A stretch of 64,000 nucleotides of DNA, taken from assembly GCA_902762435.1 (NCBI GenBank), contig CACWOH010000001.1, positions 62,001-126,000 of the forward strand, in the 5' to 3' direction. This document shows positions 9,771 to 21,846 of the stretch, in pieces. The notes under the pieces are model-generated. The model was given only the letters and a program-made list of their open reading frames with translations. It made no database searches and was not told the origin of the DNA. This stretch comes from an uncultured Bacteroidia bacterium. GTDB taxonomy: Bacteria; Bacteroidota; Bacteroidia; Bacteroidales; UBA932. Every line of letters starts with the position of its first letter. Within the stretch, counting starts at the first letter, position 1. A program made the translations under genes and the position numbers.

Positions 9771-11297
9771 TTACTCTTGGCTCCGGCGCCAGGCGAAATA
9801 GCCGTCCAGCACCTTCATCGCCTCTTCCGAGGGCACGGGGGCGGCGTGGCAGCCCGCGCCGGTGAGCACCATGCTCTGCGGGTCGTCGCCGCGGAAGCGC
9901 GGCCACTGGGGAAGGCCTTCGCCGTTCGGGTCGCCCGTCTTGGCGAAGTTGGTCCAGTAGGACATCATCCAGCCGGACAGGGTCTTGTCCGTGGGCTGCA
10001 CCTCTTCGGGGTTGCCGAAAACGTAGGCCACGTCCTGCCCGTGCGGGGAACCCTGGCCGAAGCGCGGGTGGTCCGCCGGATAGTCCGGATGCTGATCGAA
10101 ATAGTACAGCCAGACGCGGCCCTTGCCGGTGCATTCCTGCAGGCGGGCCCAGGTCCAGGTCTGCCAGCCGAAGGCGGCGTCGCGCGTGAGGTCGCGGGCG
10201 GTCTTCCCTACCTTGCCGTCGGGTTCCACCGGATAGGCGGCCAGCAGCGCGTCGGCGAAGTCTTCGTACCGGGCGCGCACCTGGTCCTCGTGGCTGCCGC
10301 CGCCGGCGGCGAAGCCGAAGCTGAGGCCTTCGTCGGAGTTGTAGCCGATCAGCACGTCCACGTCGTTGTACTTCCCGGCCTCATAGAGTTTGTACTGGTC
10401 GTCCGGGATCACGTAGCCGTCCGTCACCGGCCAGCCGCCGGAGCCCCCGAAGCCGCCCATGACGGCCGGGGCGTCCGCAGCGCGGAGCTGCTCCAGGGTG
10501 TAGTTCTCGCCGAAAGCCCCTTTCGCCCAGGCCGCATTGGCCTCCTGGGCCACGGCGAGGGTCTGCATGTTCTCGCCGGGATAGGACTGGGGGTTCGTGG
10601 GGCCGAAGGAACCGCCGCTCTGCGAGATGGCGCCGCGGAACAGGCCCTTCGCCAGCGGCGAGGCGCACAGCATGCTCACGGAGATGCCGCCGGCGGACTC
10701 GCCGAAGATGGTCACCTTGGCGGGGTCGCCGCCGAACCTGGCGATGTTGTCCCGCACCCACTCCAGGCCGGCGATCTGGTCCAGCAGGCCGTAGTTGCCG
10801 CTCACGTGATGCGGATCCTCCGCGGAGAGTTCCGGCAGGGACAGGAAGCCCAGCTTGCCCACGCGGTAGGCCACGCTCACCAGGATCACGCCCCGGCGCG
10901 CGAGTTCCGCCCCGTCGTAATAGGAAGTGGCGCCGCCGGCGAATCCGCCGCCGTAGATCCACACCATCACGGGGAGTTTCTCCTTCGGACTCTTCGCGGG
11001 CGTCCAGACGTTCAGGTAGAGGCAGTCTTCGCTGCAGCCCTGGCCGTTGCCCTGCATGGGGTTGGGGGCGAAATCCTTGCATTCCAGGACGCCGTCCCAG
11101 GCCACGACGGGCTGGGGCGCCTTCCAGCGGAGCTCCCCTACCGGCGGAGCCGCGAAGGGAATGCCTTTATAAACCGTCATATCCTCCAGGACCGTTCCCT
11201 GGATGGTGCCGCCGGTCACCTTGACCTGGCCGGGAACCTGCCTGGCGCAGGCACACAGGGCCAACGCCGAGGCAAAAACCAGTAATAAGCGTTTCAT
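9771..11297 (-). CDS. Type-B carboxylesterase lipoprotein
   Basis: Serine esterase of the carboxylesterase type-B (COesterase, alpha/beta hydrolase) family. The 508-aa product has a lipoprotein signal (ALCAC). The oxyanion segment is YGGGFAGGA and the nucleophile is Ser201 in GESAGG. An acidic triad residue in GYNSDEGLSF and a His in SPHGQDVAYVFG complete the triad. Within a hemicellulose operon the probable job is removing acetyl, feruloyl or similar ester groups that block the glycosidases, but this family is broad and the substrate is inferred. It starts 3 nt after the CE1 gene stop and is followed 21 nt later by the double GH43. Confidence 0.88.
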   Translation of the reverse strand: MKRLLLVFASALALCACARQVPGQVKVTGGTIQGTVLEDMTVYKGIPFAAPPVGELRWKAPQPVVAWDGVLECKDFAPNPMQGNGQGCSEDCLYLNVWTPAKSPKEKLPVMVWIYGGGFAGGATSYYDGAELARRGVILVSVAYRVGKLGFLSLPELSAEDPHHVSGNYGLLDQIAGLEWVRDNIARFGGDPAKVTIFGESAGGISVSMLCASPLAKGLFRGAISQSGGSFGPTNPQSYPGENMQTLAVAQEANAAWAKGAFGENYTLEQLRAADAPAVMGGFGGSGGWPVTDGYVIPDDQYKLYEAGKYNDVDVLIGYNSDEGLSFGFAAGGGSHEDQVRARYEDFADALLAAYPVEPDGKVGKTARDLTRDAAFGWQTWTWARLQECTGKGRVWLYYFDQHPDYPADHPRFGQGSPHGQDVAYVFGNPEEVQPTDKTLSGWMMSYWTNFAKTGDPNGEGLPQWPRFRGDDPQSMVLTGAGCHAAPVPSEEAMKVLDGYFAWRRSQE

Positions 11298-11300
11298 ATC

Positions 11301-14177
<2,877 letters not shown>

Positions 14178-14178
<1 letters not shown>

Positions 14179-17100
14179 TATTTCACACCGCCGCTGACGA
14201 TCTTGAAGTCTTCAAAGGCCACCTTGAGCGGTGCGGCCGCCGGCAGCTGGAAGCCGCCGCGCGGCGCGTTGCGGCCCATCATGGGCATGGCGCCCTCGCA
14301 GGCCATCATACCCACCTTGACGTCCTTGAGCACGGCCGTCGCTTGGCCCACCTTCTCGAACTTGCGGCCGTCCACGGAATAGTAGGCGGTGTAGCTGTCG
14401 CCCTGCTTGACCAGGCGCAGCCAGAGCGCGTCGTTCACGCCCGCCACCCCTTCGAGGCTCAGGCTGGTGAGGGACTTCTGCTGTCCGTTCTCCTCCACCA
14501 TCAGCTGGAGCTGGCCCGCGGCGGGGCCGGCATCCGCCGGGCGGCGGTAGTTGAAGGTGGCGGCATAGACGAACTTCACGAAGTTGTCGTCGCACGCATA
14601 AGCCACCAGGCCGGCGTTCTGGGCCGGGGCGGCCGGGGCGTTGGCGCAGACCATCTTGGTCTCCACCGTCCAGTCGGTGTTGGCGCTCTGCAGCAGGATG
14701 TTGGAGGCGTCGTTGCCGGCCTGGGCGATGTCGCCGGGGCCGGTGGTCAGCTGGATCGCGCCCGGCTTTTCGGTCAGCGACCAGCGGGAAGGATCCTCAC
14801 GCACCCAGCTCCACTGCGGGCCCAGGGCGGGCTTCTGGAAGCTGTCGGAGACGCCCTTCGTGCCGAAGTTCACCGTCAGGGTGCGGTCTTCGCCCGTCTG
14901 GACGTCACGGAGCGTCACCACGGCCGTGCCGGGCACGCTCCCGGCCTGCTTCACGTTCACCGCGATGGCGGGATCGGCGGCAACGGCCTCCACCTTCGGA
15001 GCCTTGCCGGCCTTGCGTACGAAGCTGTACTGGGCGGCGTCGCCGAGCTTGACCGGCTTGCCGTCCACCTTCAGCGAGGCGAGGCCGAGGTTGGGCATCA
15101 CCTTCATGGGGAAGCTGTCCTCGACGGTCTTCCCGTCGATGGTCACGGAGCAGGTGACGGTGGCCACACCCATCGAAACGGCCTTCATGGAACCGTCGGC
15201 GGATACGGTCAGCACGCCCGGATTGTTGCTCGTCCAGACGGCCTTGGCACCGTCATAGAAGCTGTCGTCGTTCATGCAGGCGGTGAAAGTGGCCTTCGCA
15301 GCCTGGCCGATGCGCAGGACGGAAGCGTCGGCTTCAGCCCAGACCGTCTTGAGGGTGCGCTTCAGGCTGCCGGACATCGTGGCGCTCACGCTGCCGCGGA
15401 TATCCTGCGAGGAGGAGCCGAACTCGAAGACGTAGCGGCCCGGATCGAAGGTCATCCGCTCGGCCTTGTCATCCCAGAACCAGAGGTCCGCGCAATTGAC
15501 GTCGATGCGGACGGTGCGGGTCTGGCCGCGCGGGATGGTCACGCGCTTGAAGCCCTTCAGACGCTTGGCGGGACGCTCCAGCGAAGCCGGGCTGTCCGGG
15601 GTGCGGACATAGAGCTGCACCACCTCGTCGGCGCTGTAGTCGCCGGTGTTGGTCACGTCCACGCAGAGCGTGATCTTGTCGTTGGGGGTGATGGCGGACT
15701 GGCTGATGCGGAAGTTGCTGTACTGGAAGGTCGTGTAGCTCAGGCCATAGCCGAACGGGTAGGAGACCTCGCGGTTGAAGTACCACAGGGTGCGGCCCAC
15801 ATTGCCGGAGCTGCGGCGCAGGTTGTAGTCCGTGATGGCCGGCAGGTCCTTCACGCTCTTGAACCAGGTGGCGTTGAGCTTGCCGCCCGGGCTTACCTCA
15901 CCGAAGAGGATGCGCGGGATCGCCTCGCCCTGGGCCTGGCCGTTGTAGCCGGTCCAGATGATGCCGGGGATCAGGTTGCGGAATTCCTCCACCTCCACGC
16001 AGCCGAGGGTCTGCATCACTACGATGGTGCGGGGGTTGACGGCGGCCACGGCCTTGATCAGCTCGACCTGGTTGCCGGGGAGCAGGAGGGTCAGGCGGTC
16101 GGCCTCCTCCGTCGCGGTGTTCTCGTCGGTTCCCACGAACACGACCGCCACGTCGGCGTTGCGCGCCGTGTTGATCGTCTCTTCGTCGATGGGAGCGTCC
16201 GTCGGGGCCTTATAGACCAGGTACACGTTCTGCGGGCCGTTGTAGCCGAGCTTCAGGGCGTTGGTCTTCATCGGCATGGAGGAACCGTACACGCCGCCCA
16301 CGCGGGCGCCGGATGCACGGGTGGCCTCGATGCGGCCGATCAGGTTGCCGTCCGGGCCGCCCACGCGGACCTCCACGATACCGCCTTCGGTCGGGATGTT
16401 CAGGCCCACGGTGATGTTCTCGATGTTGGTGATGTCGATGTTGTCATAGGCGGTCCAGGAACCGTCGTCGATGGTGCGGACCTGGTCCTCGGTGCCCATG
16501 CCGGAACCGACCGTGATGCCCTCGGAAGAGGAGGTGTATTTCGTAGCGTCGTAGTGCGTCACGCTGCCGTCGGTCTTCTCGATCTCGAACCAGGCGACGT
16601 ACAGCAGGTTGCTCTTGCTCTTGATGTTGGCGCCGACAGCCAGCTTGACGTCCACGTCATAGCCCTTGTCCTTCAGGTACTTGCTGATACCGGCGTAGGG
16701 AGAGATCATCGCGGAGGCCTCCGGGCGTCCGGAATAGGGGCCGAGCTCCACGTCGTCTGCCTGCGGGCCGATCAGCGCGATGGTGCGCAGGGTCTTCGGG
16801 TCCAGCGGGAGGACCTTGCCATCGTTCTTGAGGAGGACCGGGGTGCGCACGGCGATCTCGGCCGCCAGGGCGCGGTTCGCAGCGGAGCTCACGCGGGCGG
16901 GCTCGAACTTCGTGTAGGGCACCATCTGCTCGGGATCGAACTCACCGGTGCGCATACGGACGGTGAACATGTGCACCAGGGCGCGGTCGATGTCGGCCAT
17001 CGGCAGGATGCCCTGCTCGTAGGCGCTGATCGCGAAATGCTGGTAGATGTTGCCGCAGTCGGAGTCGACGCCGGCACGCAGGCCGGCCGCTGCCGCCTGC

Positions 17101-17975
17101 TCGCGGGTCTCGACGTAGTAGTGACCGTCCCAGAGGTCCTGGACGGCGGAGCAGTCGCCCGTCACATAGCCCTTCATACCGTAGGTGCGGCGGGCCAGGG
17201 TGTCGATGTAGAAGTTGCCCGCGGTGGTCGGGATGTGGTTGACGGCGTTGTAGGAGGACATGATCGAAGGCAGGTTCTCGTCCTCGATCAGGCGCTTGTA
17301 CGGATACAAGTAGAACTCGCGCATGTCACGGCTGTCCATGTTGGAGCTGCTGACGTGACGGTCGAACTCACTGTTGTTGGCGAAGTAGTGCTTCGCGGTC
17401 GGGACGGCCTTGAGGTACTTCGCATCGGCACCCATCATGCCGCGCACGAAACCCCGGGCGATCTCGGCGGCCAGGAAGGGATCCTCGCCGTAGGACTCGC
17501 CGGTACGGCCCCAGCGGGGGTCGCGGATCGGCTCGACCACGGGCGACCAGAAGGTCAGGCCCTTCGTGCCGGTCTGGAAGATGGCGCGCGCCTCATCCGC
17601 AATGGCGGAGGCCATCCGCTCGGCGATGGACGGGTCCCAGGTGGATCCGATGGCGACGCTGTTCGGGAAGGAGGTGGGGCCGAGGATGCCCACGGAAGGG
17701 TTCGCTCCGGAGAGCACGCCGTGCAACGCCTCGCTCCAGACGTTGTAGTTCCGCACGCCCAGCCGGGGAACGGCGGCCATGTTGTTTCCCAGCAGGCTCT
17801 GCTTTTCCTCCAGGGTGAGGCGGGAAACCAGGTCGACCGCCCGCTCTTCGAAGGAGTAGGCGGTGTTCATGTAGATGGGCAGCGAGGCGTCGCTGCCGGC
17901 CGGCTGCGCGGCCAGGGTGACGGAAGCCGCCAGTGCGAGCGCCGCGGCCAGGGTCAGTTTTTGTAAGAAGTGCAT
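14178..17975 (-). CDS. Multidomain GH3 beta-xylosidase/beta-glucosidase, 1265 aa
   Basis: Lead gene of the minus-strand operon. After a signal peptide (about 1-23) comes a GH3 N-terminal barrel with the nucleophile Asp274 in GYVTGDCSAVQD. The GH3 C-terminal domain is split by a CBM6-like insert (roughly 470-590). A fibronectin-III-like domain follows (about 730-850, GRYVFEFGSSSQDI), then a Big2-like immunoglobulin repeat (about 860-960). The last 200 residues form a concanavalin-like domain (FQKPALGPQWSWVRED onward) of the type found at the C-terminus of GH43 xylosidases. Typical GH3 enzymes are 750-900 aa, so the C-terminal 400 residues are additional. The GH3 core resembles beta-xylosidases, but beta-glucosidase activity is possible. 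Confidence 0.92.
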
Positions 17976-18027
17976 ATCGGTTATATTGGTTATTGGGTAT
18001 TTCCGGTCATCCGGTTTTCTCCACTTA

Positions 18028-18035
18028 CAAATATA
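18028..18035 (-). promoter_or_regulatory. Putative -7 box of the GH3-led hemicellulose operon
   Basis: On the minus strand TATATTTG (18028-18035) matches the TAnnTTTG -7 consensus and lies 52 nt before the GH3 ATG, leaving a leader of about 45 nt. No well-spaced TTTG -33 box is visible. The 166-nt gap between this operon and the divergent GH51 gene is AT-rich and is where a shared regulator would be expected to bind. Confidence 0.55.
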
Positions 18036-18050
18036 ATCATTTCACTCAAA

Positions 18051-18067
18051 ACGCACGCACGCACGCG
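18051..18067. repeat. Short (ACGC)n tandem repeat in divergent promoter region
   Basis: Four copies of ACGC in tandem (18051-18066, plus one G) lie midway between the divergent -7 boxes of the GH3 and GH51 genes. It could be a slippage-prone tract or part of a regulator site; nothing more can be said. Confidence 0.5.
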
Positions 18068-18107
18068 AAAACTTTTCTCATTGATTCGTTATATCTGCAG
18101 TTTTTGC

Positions 18108-18115
18108 TAAATTTG
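18108..18115 (+). promoter_or_regulatory. Putative -7 box of GH51 gene
   Basis: TAAATTTG matches the TAnnTTTG consensus and ends 26 nt before the GH51 ATG. The upstream TTGA at 18081-18084 is 23 nt away, slightly long for a -33 box, so activation by a regulator may be needed. Confidence 0.5.
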
Positions 18116-18141
18116 TTAGCCTTACATCAATTATTACCGAT

Positions 18142-20676
18142 ATGCGTATTTTTACCCGACTCCTCCTGGCTCTCGCCTTCATTTTGCCGGGCCCCGCGGC
18201 CCTCGCGCAGGAAAGCGTCAGCCTCCATGTCCGTTCCACCGCCGTCGACGGCCGCATCGACCCGCTGGTCTACGGCCAGCTCTTCGAGCACATCTATTTC
18301 TCCGCCAACAACGGCGTGTGGCAGGAGATCATCTACGGCCGTTCCTTCGAGCCGGAACACTACCCCGGCATCCCGCCGCGCGACGGCTATTTCGACGGCT
18401 GGTTCGCCGATGCTGACGACGTGCTGCATTCCCCCACCCGCTACGAACAGCCCATCGAACTGGTCCGGCTGGACACGGACAGCTATGACATCGAGATGGA
18501 CGTGAAGTGGCGCGCCTACCGCCTGCCCGGACGGCGCTGGAGCGGCGGCCTGCTGGACCTGCGCTTCGCCGTGAAGGACCAGGCGAACGGGGATCCCTAT
18601 TTCCTGCGCCTGTACGACCCCGCCTTCGAGGGACAGCGTTTCGCCCTGGCCCAGACCCAGGCGCAGATCGAGGCCGACAACCAGGCCAAGGCCCTCGCCC
18701 AGGCCCAGAAGCAGGCCACGAGCGCCGAGTTCACCCTCGCCACCCGCGTGGAGAAGGAAGTCGAGATGTACCCCGGCCGCACCCGCCGGGTGGTGACCCT
18801 GGATCCCTTCGCCACCAAGGCCGCCCTGCCCTCGCAGATCGACCAGGACGCCTGGCATCATGTCAAGATCAGCTGCCGCGCCCGCAGCATCAGCGTCTGG
18901 TGGGACGGGAAGAAGATCCTTTCCAAGAACGTCCCCGGCGGCCGCAAGGAGAACACCGTCACCCTCTGGGAGAACTACACGGAGGCCCTGTTCCGCAACA
19001 TCCGCATCAGCTCCGGCAAGCAGGTCCTGTTCGAGGGCCAGCCCGAACAGGTGAAGGTTCCCGCAGTCGCTCCGGAATGGACCTCCTTCGGCGACGCCGC
19101 CTTCAAGCTCGTCAAGGGTGACGCCGTGAACATGGATTATGCCCAGCAGATTGCCGCCAAGGGCGTTTCCGGGCTGCAGCAGGGACCGCAGGCCGTCCGT
19201 CCGGGCGACCCCTTCGTGGGCTCGGTGTACGCCAAGGGCGACGGCCGGGCGCGTCTGAGCGTCGGCCTGCGCCGGAACGGCGAGTGGCTCGTCCGCAAGA
19301 GCCTGGGCTGCCCTTCCCCGGACTGGCAGAAATATGAGTTCGTCCTGGATGGCGGGGCCTACGAGGGCGACGCCGATTTCGCCATCGCGGCGGAGGACGG
19401 CACCCTGCTGGTCGACATGGCCACGATGTCCACGCAGAAGGGCCTCGCGCTGGGCGGTTTCCGCCCCGATATCTTCCAGGCCGTCAAGGATCTGCATCCG
19501 ACCTGCCTGCGCTGGCCGGGCGGCGGCTATGCCGCGCAGTACGACTGGAAGTGGGGCGTGGGGCCGCAGGAGGCCCGCCGCCGCTGGGACCACTGGCAGT
19601 GGCTGGACTACGACCAGAACTGCTTCGGCACGGACGAGTTCATCCGCTTCTGCCGCGAGATCGACTCCGAGCCGGTGATTGTGGTGAGCGTGGGTTTCGA
19701 GCGTCCCGAATCCGAATATGACCAGCTTCTGGAGAACGCCGTGAACTGGCTGCGCTACTGCAACGAGCCCGCCACGGGAGAATGGGGCGCCAAACGTGCC
19801 GCCAACGGCCATCCCGAGCCCTACAACGTCAAGTACTGGGAGATCGACAACGAGATGTGGGAGATGGGCATCGAGCGCTACGAGCGCTGCGTGCGCGACT
19901 ATTCCCAGGCCATGCGCGCGGTGGATCCTTCCATCAAGATCATCGTCTGCGGCGGCTTCCCCGAGGACGAGGCCTTCCTGAACCGCTCCGGCCGCTTCTT
20001 CGACTATATGAGCCTGCACCACTACGAGCAGCAGGGCGGCTACGCCACCGGCCCGGTGCGCCTGGCGCAGCAGTATCAGCGCTATGCCGACATGATCGCG
20101 AAGTGCCCGAACCCCAACATCAAGCTGTTCATTTCCGAGTGGAACCTCAACAGCACCGACTGGCGCACGGGCCTGTTCGCCGGCGGTTTCCTGAACGTCT
20201 GCGAGAACATGGACGTCGTGGGGATGGGCGCCGCCGCGCTGTTCATCCGCCGCACCGACGCGCCGGACTGGAACAACGCGTTCATCAACTTCGACTACAA
20301 GGACTTGTTCGTGGCGCCGAACTTCCTCGTCACCGAACTCTGGTACGACCACTTCTCCCCGCTCCGGCTCGCCTATGAGGGCGACACCAAGGACCTGAGC
20401 GTGTCCGCCACCCTCGCGGAGAACGCCGGCAGCGTCATCGTCAAGGTGGTCAACCCGACCGACAAGCCCTACTCGCTGCAGCTCCGCGGCGACTGGGGTC
20501 CGCTGTCCGGTGCCGAGTTCGAGTACATCGCGCCCGGCAGCCTGACCGCCGCGAACGACATGGCGCACAAGCACGCCGTCGGCCGGCAGAAGAAAGCCGT
20601 CCCCCTGCAGGACGACAGCGCTTCGCTGACCCTCGATCCGTACACCGCGGGCGTCGTCACCCTCTTCCGGAAATAA
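18142..20676 (+). CDS. GH51 alpha-L-arabinofuranosidase with LamG-like insert, secreted
   Basis: Retaining alpha-L-arabinofuranosidase that removes arabinofuranosyl side chains from arabinoxylan or arabinan. The 844-aa protein has a signal peptide (1-22, GPAALAQ). A laminin-G/concanavalin-like domain lies inside the N-terminal part (about 110-310) and includes a Gln/Ala-rich segment (TQAQIEADNQAKALAQAQ). It is followed by a carbohydrate-binding-like stretch, the catalytic barrel and a C-terminal beta domain. The acid/base is Glu571 in YWEIDNEMW, and the nucleophile is Glu666 in LFISEWNLN. Most GH51 enzymes have EIGNE where this has EIDNE. Transcribed divergently from the GH3 operon. Confidence 0.94.
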   Translation: MRIFTRLLLALAFILPGPAALAQESVSLHVRSTAVDGRIDPLVYGQLFEHIYFSANNGVWQEIIYGRSFEPEHYPGIPPRDGYFDGWFADADDVLHSPTRYEQPIELVRLDTDSYDIEMDVKWRAYRLPGRRWSGGLLDLRFAVKDQANGDPYFLRLYDPAFEGQRFALAQTQAQIEADNQAKALAQAQKQATSAEFTLATRVEKEVEMYPGRTRRVVTLDPFATKAALPSQIDQDAWHHVKISCRARSISVWWDGKKILSKNVPGGRKENTVTLWENYTEALFRNIRISSGKQVLFEGQPEQVKVPAVAPEWTSFGDAAFKLVKGDAVNMDYAQQIAAKGVSGLQQGPQAVRPGDPFVGSVYAKGDGRARLSVGLRRNGEWLVRKSLGCPSPDWQKYEFVLDGGAYEGDADFAIAAEDGTLLVDMATMSTQKGLALGGFRPDIFQAVKDLHPTCLRWPGGGYAAQYDWKWGVGPQEARRRWDHWQWLDYDQNCFGTDEFIRFCREIDSEPVIVVSVGFERPESEYDQLLENAVNWLRYCNEPATGEWGAKRAANGHPEPYNVKYWEIDNEMWEMGIERYERCVRDYSQAMRAVDPSIKIIVCGGFPEDEAFLNRSGRFFDYMSLHHYEQQGGYATGPVRLAQQYQRYADMIAKCPNPNIKLFISEWNLNSTDWRTGLFAGGFLNVCENMDVVGMGAAALFIRRTDAPDWNNAFINFDYKDLFVAPNFLVTELWYDHFSPLRLAYEGDTKDLSVSATLAENAGSVIVKVVNPTDKPYSLQLRGDWGPLSGAEFEYIAPGSLTAANDMAHKHAVGRQKKAVPLQDDSASLTLDPYTAGVVTLFRK

Positions 20677-20678
20677 GC

Positions 20679-20686
20679 TATATTTG
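20679..20686 (+). promoter_or_regulatory. -7 box abutting a GTG start
   Basis: TATATTTG ends 4 nt before the GTG at 20691. A transcript initiated at the usual distance would begin at or within a base or two of the start codon, so the mRNA is predicted to be leaderless. The box lies directly behind the GH51 stop codon. Confidence 0.55.
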
Positions 20687-20690
20687 CAGC

Positions 20691-21812
20691 GTGGTAAAGA
20701 ACGGATTCAACAAGCACGACATTACCCGCGACGCCTGCCAGCTCTTTGGTATTCAGGCGCATCAGGGTTACGATTGGTGGTGGCACTCTTTCACAGCGCA
20801 CGACGCGCAGACCGGTGCAGAAAAATCTTTCTTCATCGAGTTCTTCCTCTGCAATCCGGCCCTTGGAGGTGAAGAGCCCGTATTCGGTCAGATTCCCGGT
20901 CAGCCGAAAAAGCCTTCCTATCTGATGGTCAAGGCCGGCGCCTGGGGCGAAGATGCCGCCCAACTGCACCGCTTCTGGGGATGGAAAAAGATCCGGGTGG
21001 ACTGGGGCGTACCATTCCGCATTGAAGCGGACGACTGCTTCCTGACGGAAGACCGCTCTTTCGGCAGCGTTTGCGTGCAAGGCGCCGCGCAGCACCCCGA
21101 ATGGATGTGCGACGACGGGCAGATGTCCTGGGACCTTCAAATCCAAAAGGTCACCGCATTCAATGTGGGCTTCGGCGCCAGCGATATCTTCCGGCACGCT
21201 GAGGCTTTCGAGATGTTCTGGCACGCCGAAGGAATGAAGACCGCCTATGCGGGGGTGGTAAACTGGAACGGCCGCCGTTACGTCGTACGGCCGGAGGATT
21301 GCTACGGCTATGCCGATAAGAACTGGGGACGCGACTTCACCTCCCCTTGGGTCTGGCTTTCTTCCAATAACCTTACCAGTGAAATATCAGGCAAGCAGCT
21401 GACGGACAGCGTTTTCGATATCGGAGGCGGGCGGCCGAAGGTGGGGCCGTTGGCCCTGCCGCGCAAACTGCTCTCCGCCTTCTGGTACGAAGGTACCCCC
21501 TACGAATTCAACTTTTCCAAGACCTGGACCCTCGTCCACACAGACTTCGACTGCCGGGAGACCGACACGCAGATTATCTGGCACGTCGAGCAGCGAAGCA
21601 GTTCCGGCCGGATGATCACGGATATTACCTGCGAGAAAAAAGATATGCTGTTGGTCAACTATGAATCTCCGGACGGCGCCAGGCGTCACAAGCGGCTCTG
21701 GAACGGTGGAAACGGGGTCGGCACCATCCAACTGTTTGCAAGCGACGGCTCATTAGTGGACCGGATCCTCGCCCGGAACGTCGGCTGCGAGTACGGAGAA
21801 TACGAACCATAA
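20691..21812 (+). CDS. Tocopherol-cyclase-like / lipocalin-type protein
   Basis: A 373-aa protein without a signal peptide, read from GTG at 20691. It resembles the tocopherol cyclase-like family: a Trp-rich double beta-barrel with the conserved stretch YGYADKNWGRDFTSPWVWLSSNN near residue 210 and early motif AHQGYDWWWHSF. In plants and cyanobacteria the family cyclises prenylquinols. In gut anaerobes the homologues have no assigned reaction, so I make no functional claim beyond a hydrophobic-ligand or lipid-related barrel. By eye it is less GC-rich than its neighbours and lacks their codon bias, which may point to lower expression or a different history. It is not obviously part of either flanking glycosidase operon. 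Confidence 0.7.
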   Translation: MVKNGFNKHDITRDACQLFGIQAHQGYDWWWHSFTAHDAQTGAEKSFFIEFFLCNPALGGEEPVFGQIPGQPKKPSYLMVKAGAWGEDAAQLHRFWGWKKIRVDWGVPFRIEADDCFLTEDRSFGSVCVQGAAQHPEWMCDDGQMSWDLQIQKVTAFNVGFGASDIFRHAEAFEMFWHAEGMKTAYAGVVNWNGRRYVVRPEDCYGYADKNWGRDFTSPWVWLSSNNLTSEISGKQLTDSVFDIGGGRPKVGPLALPRKLLSAFWYEGTPYEFNFSKTWTLVHTDFDCRETDTQIIWHVEQRSSSGRMITDITCEKKDMLLVNYESPDGARRHKRLWNGGNGVGTIQLFASDGSLVDRILARNVGCEYGEYEP

Positions 21813-21813
21813 A

Positions 21814-21839
21814 AAAACCCGGCCGCTTGGCCGGGTTTT
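21814..21839. terminator. Bidirectional rho-independent terminator
   Basis: Perfect inverted repeat AAAACCCGGCC / GGCCGGGTTTT with a GCTT loop. An A-run on one side and T-run on the other let it serve both convergent genes (stops at 21812 and 21847). Confidence 0.9.
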
Positions 21840-21846
21840 TCAGTCT

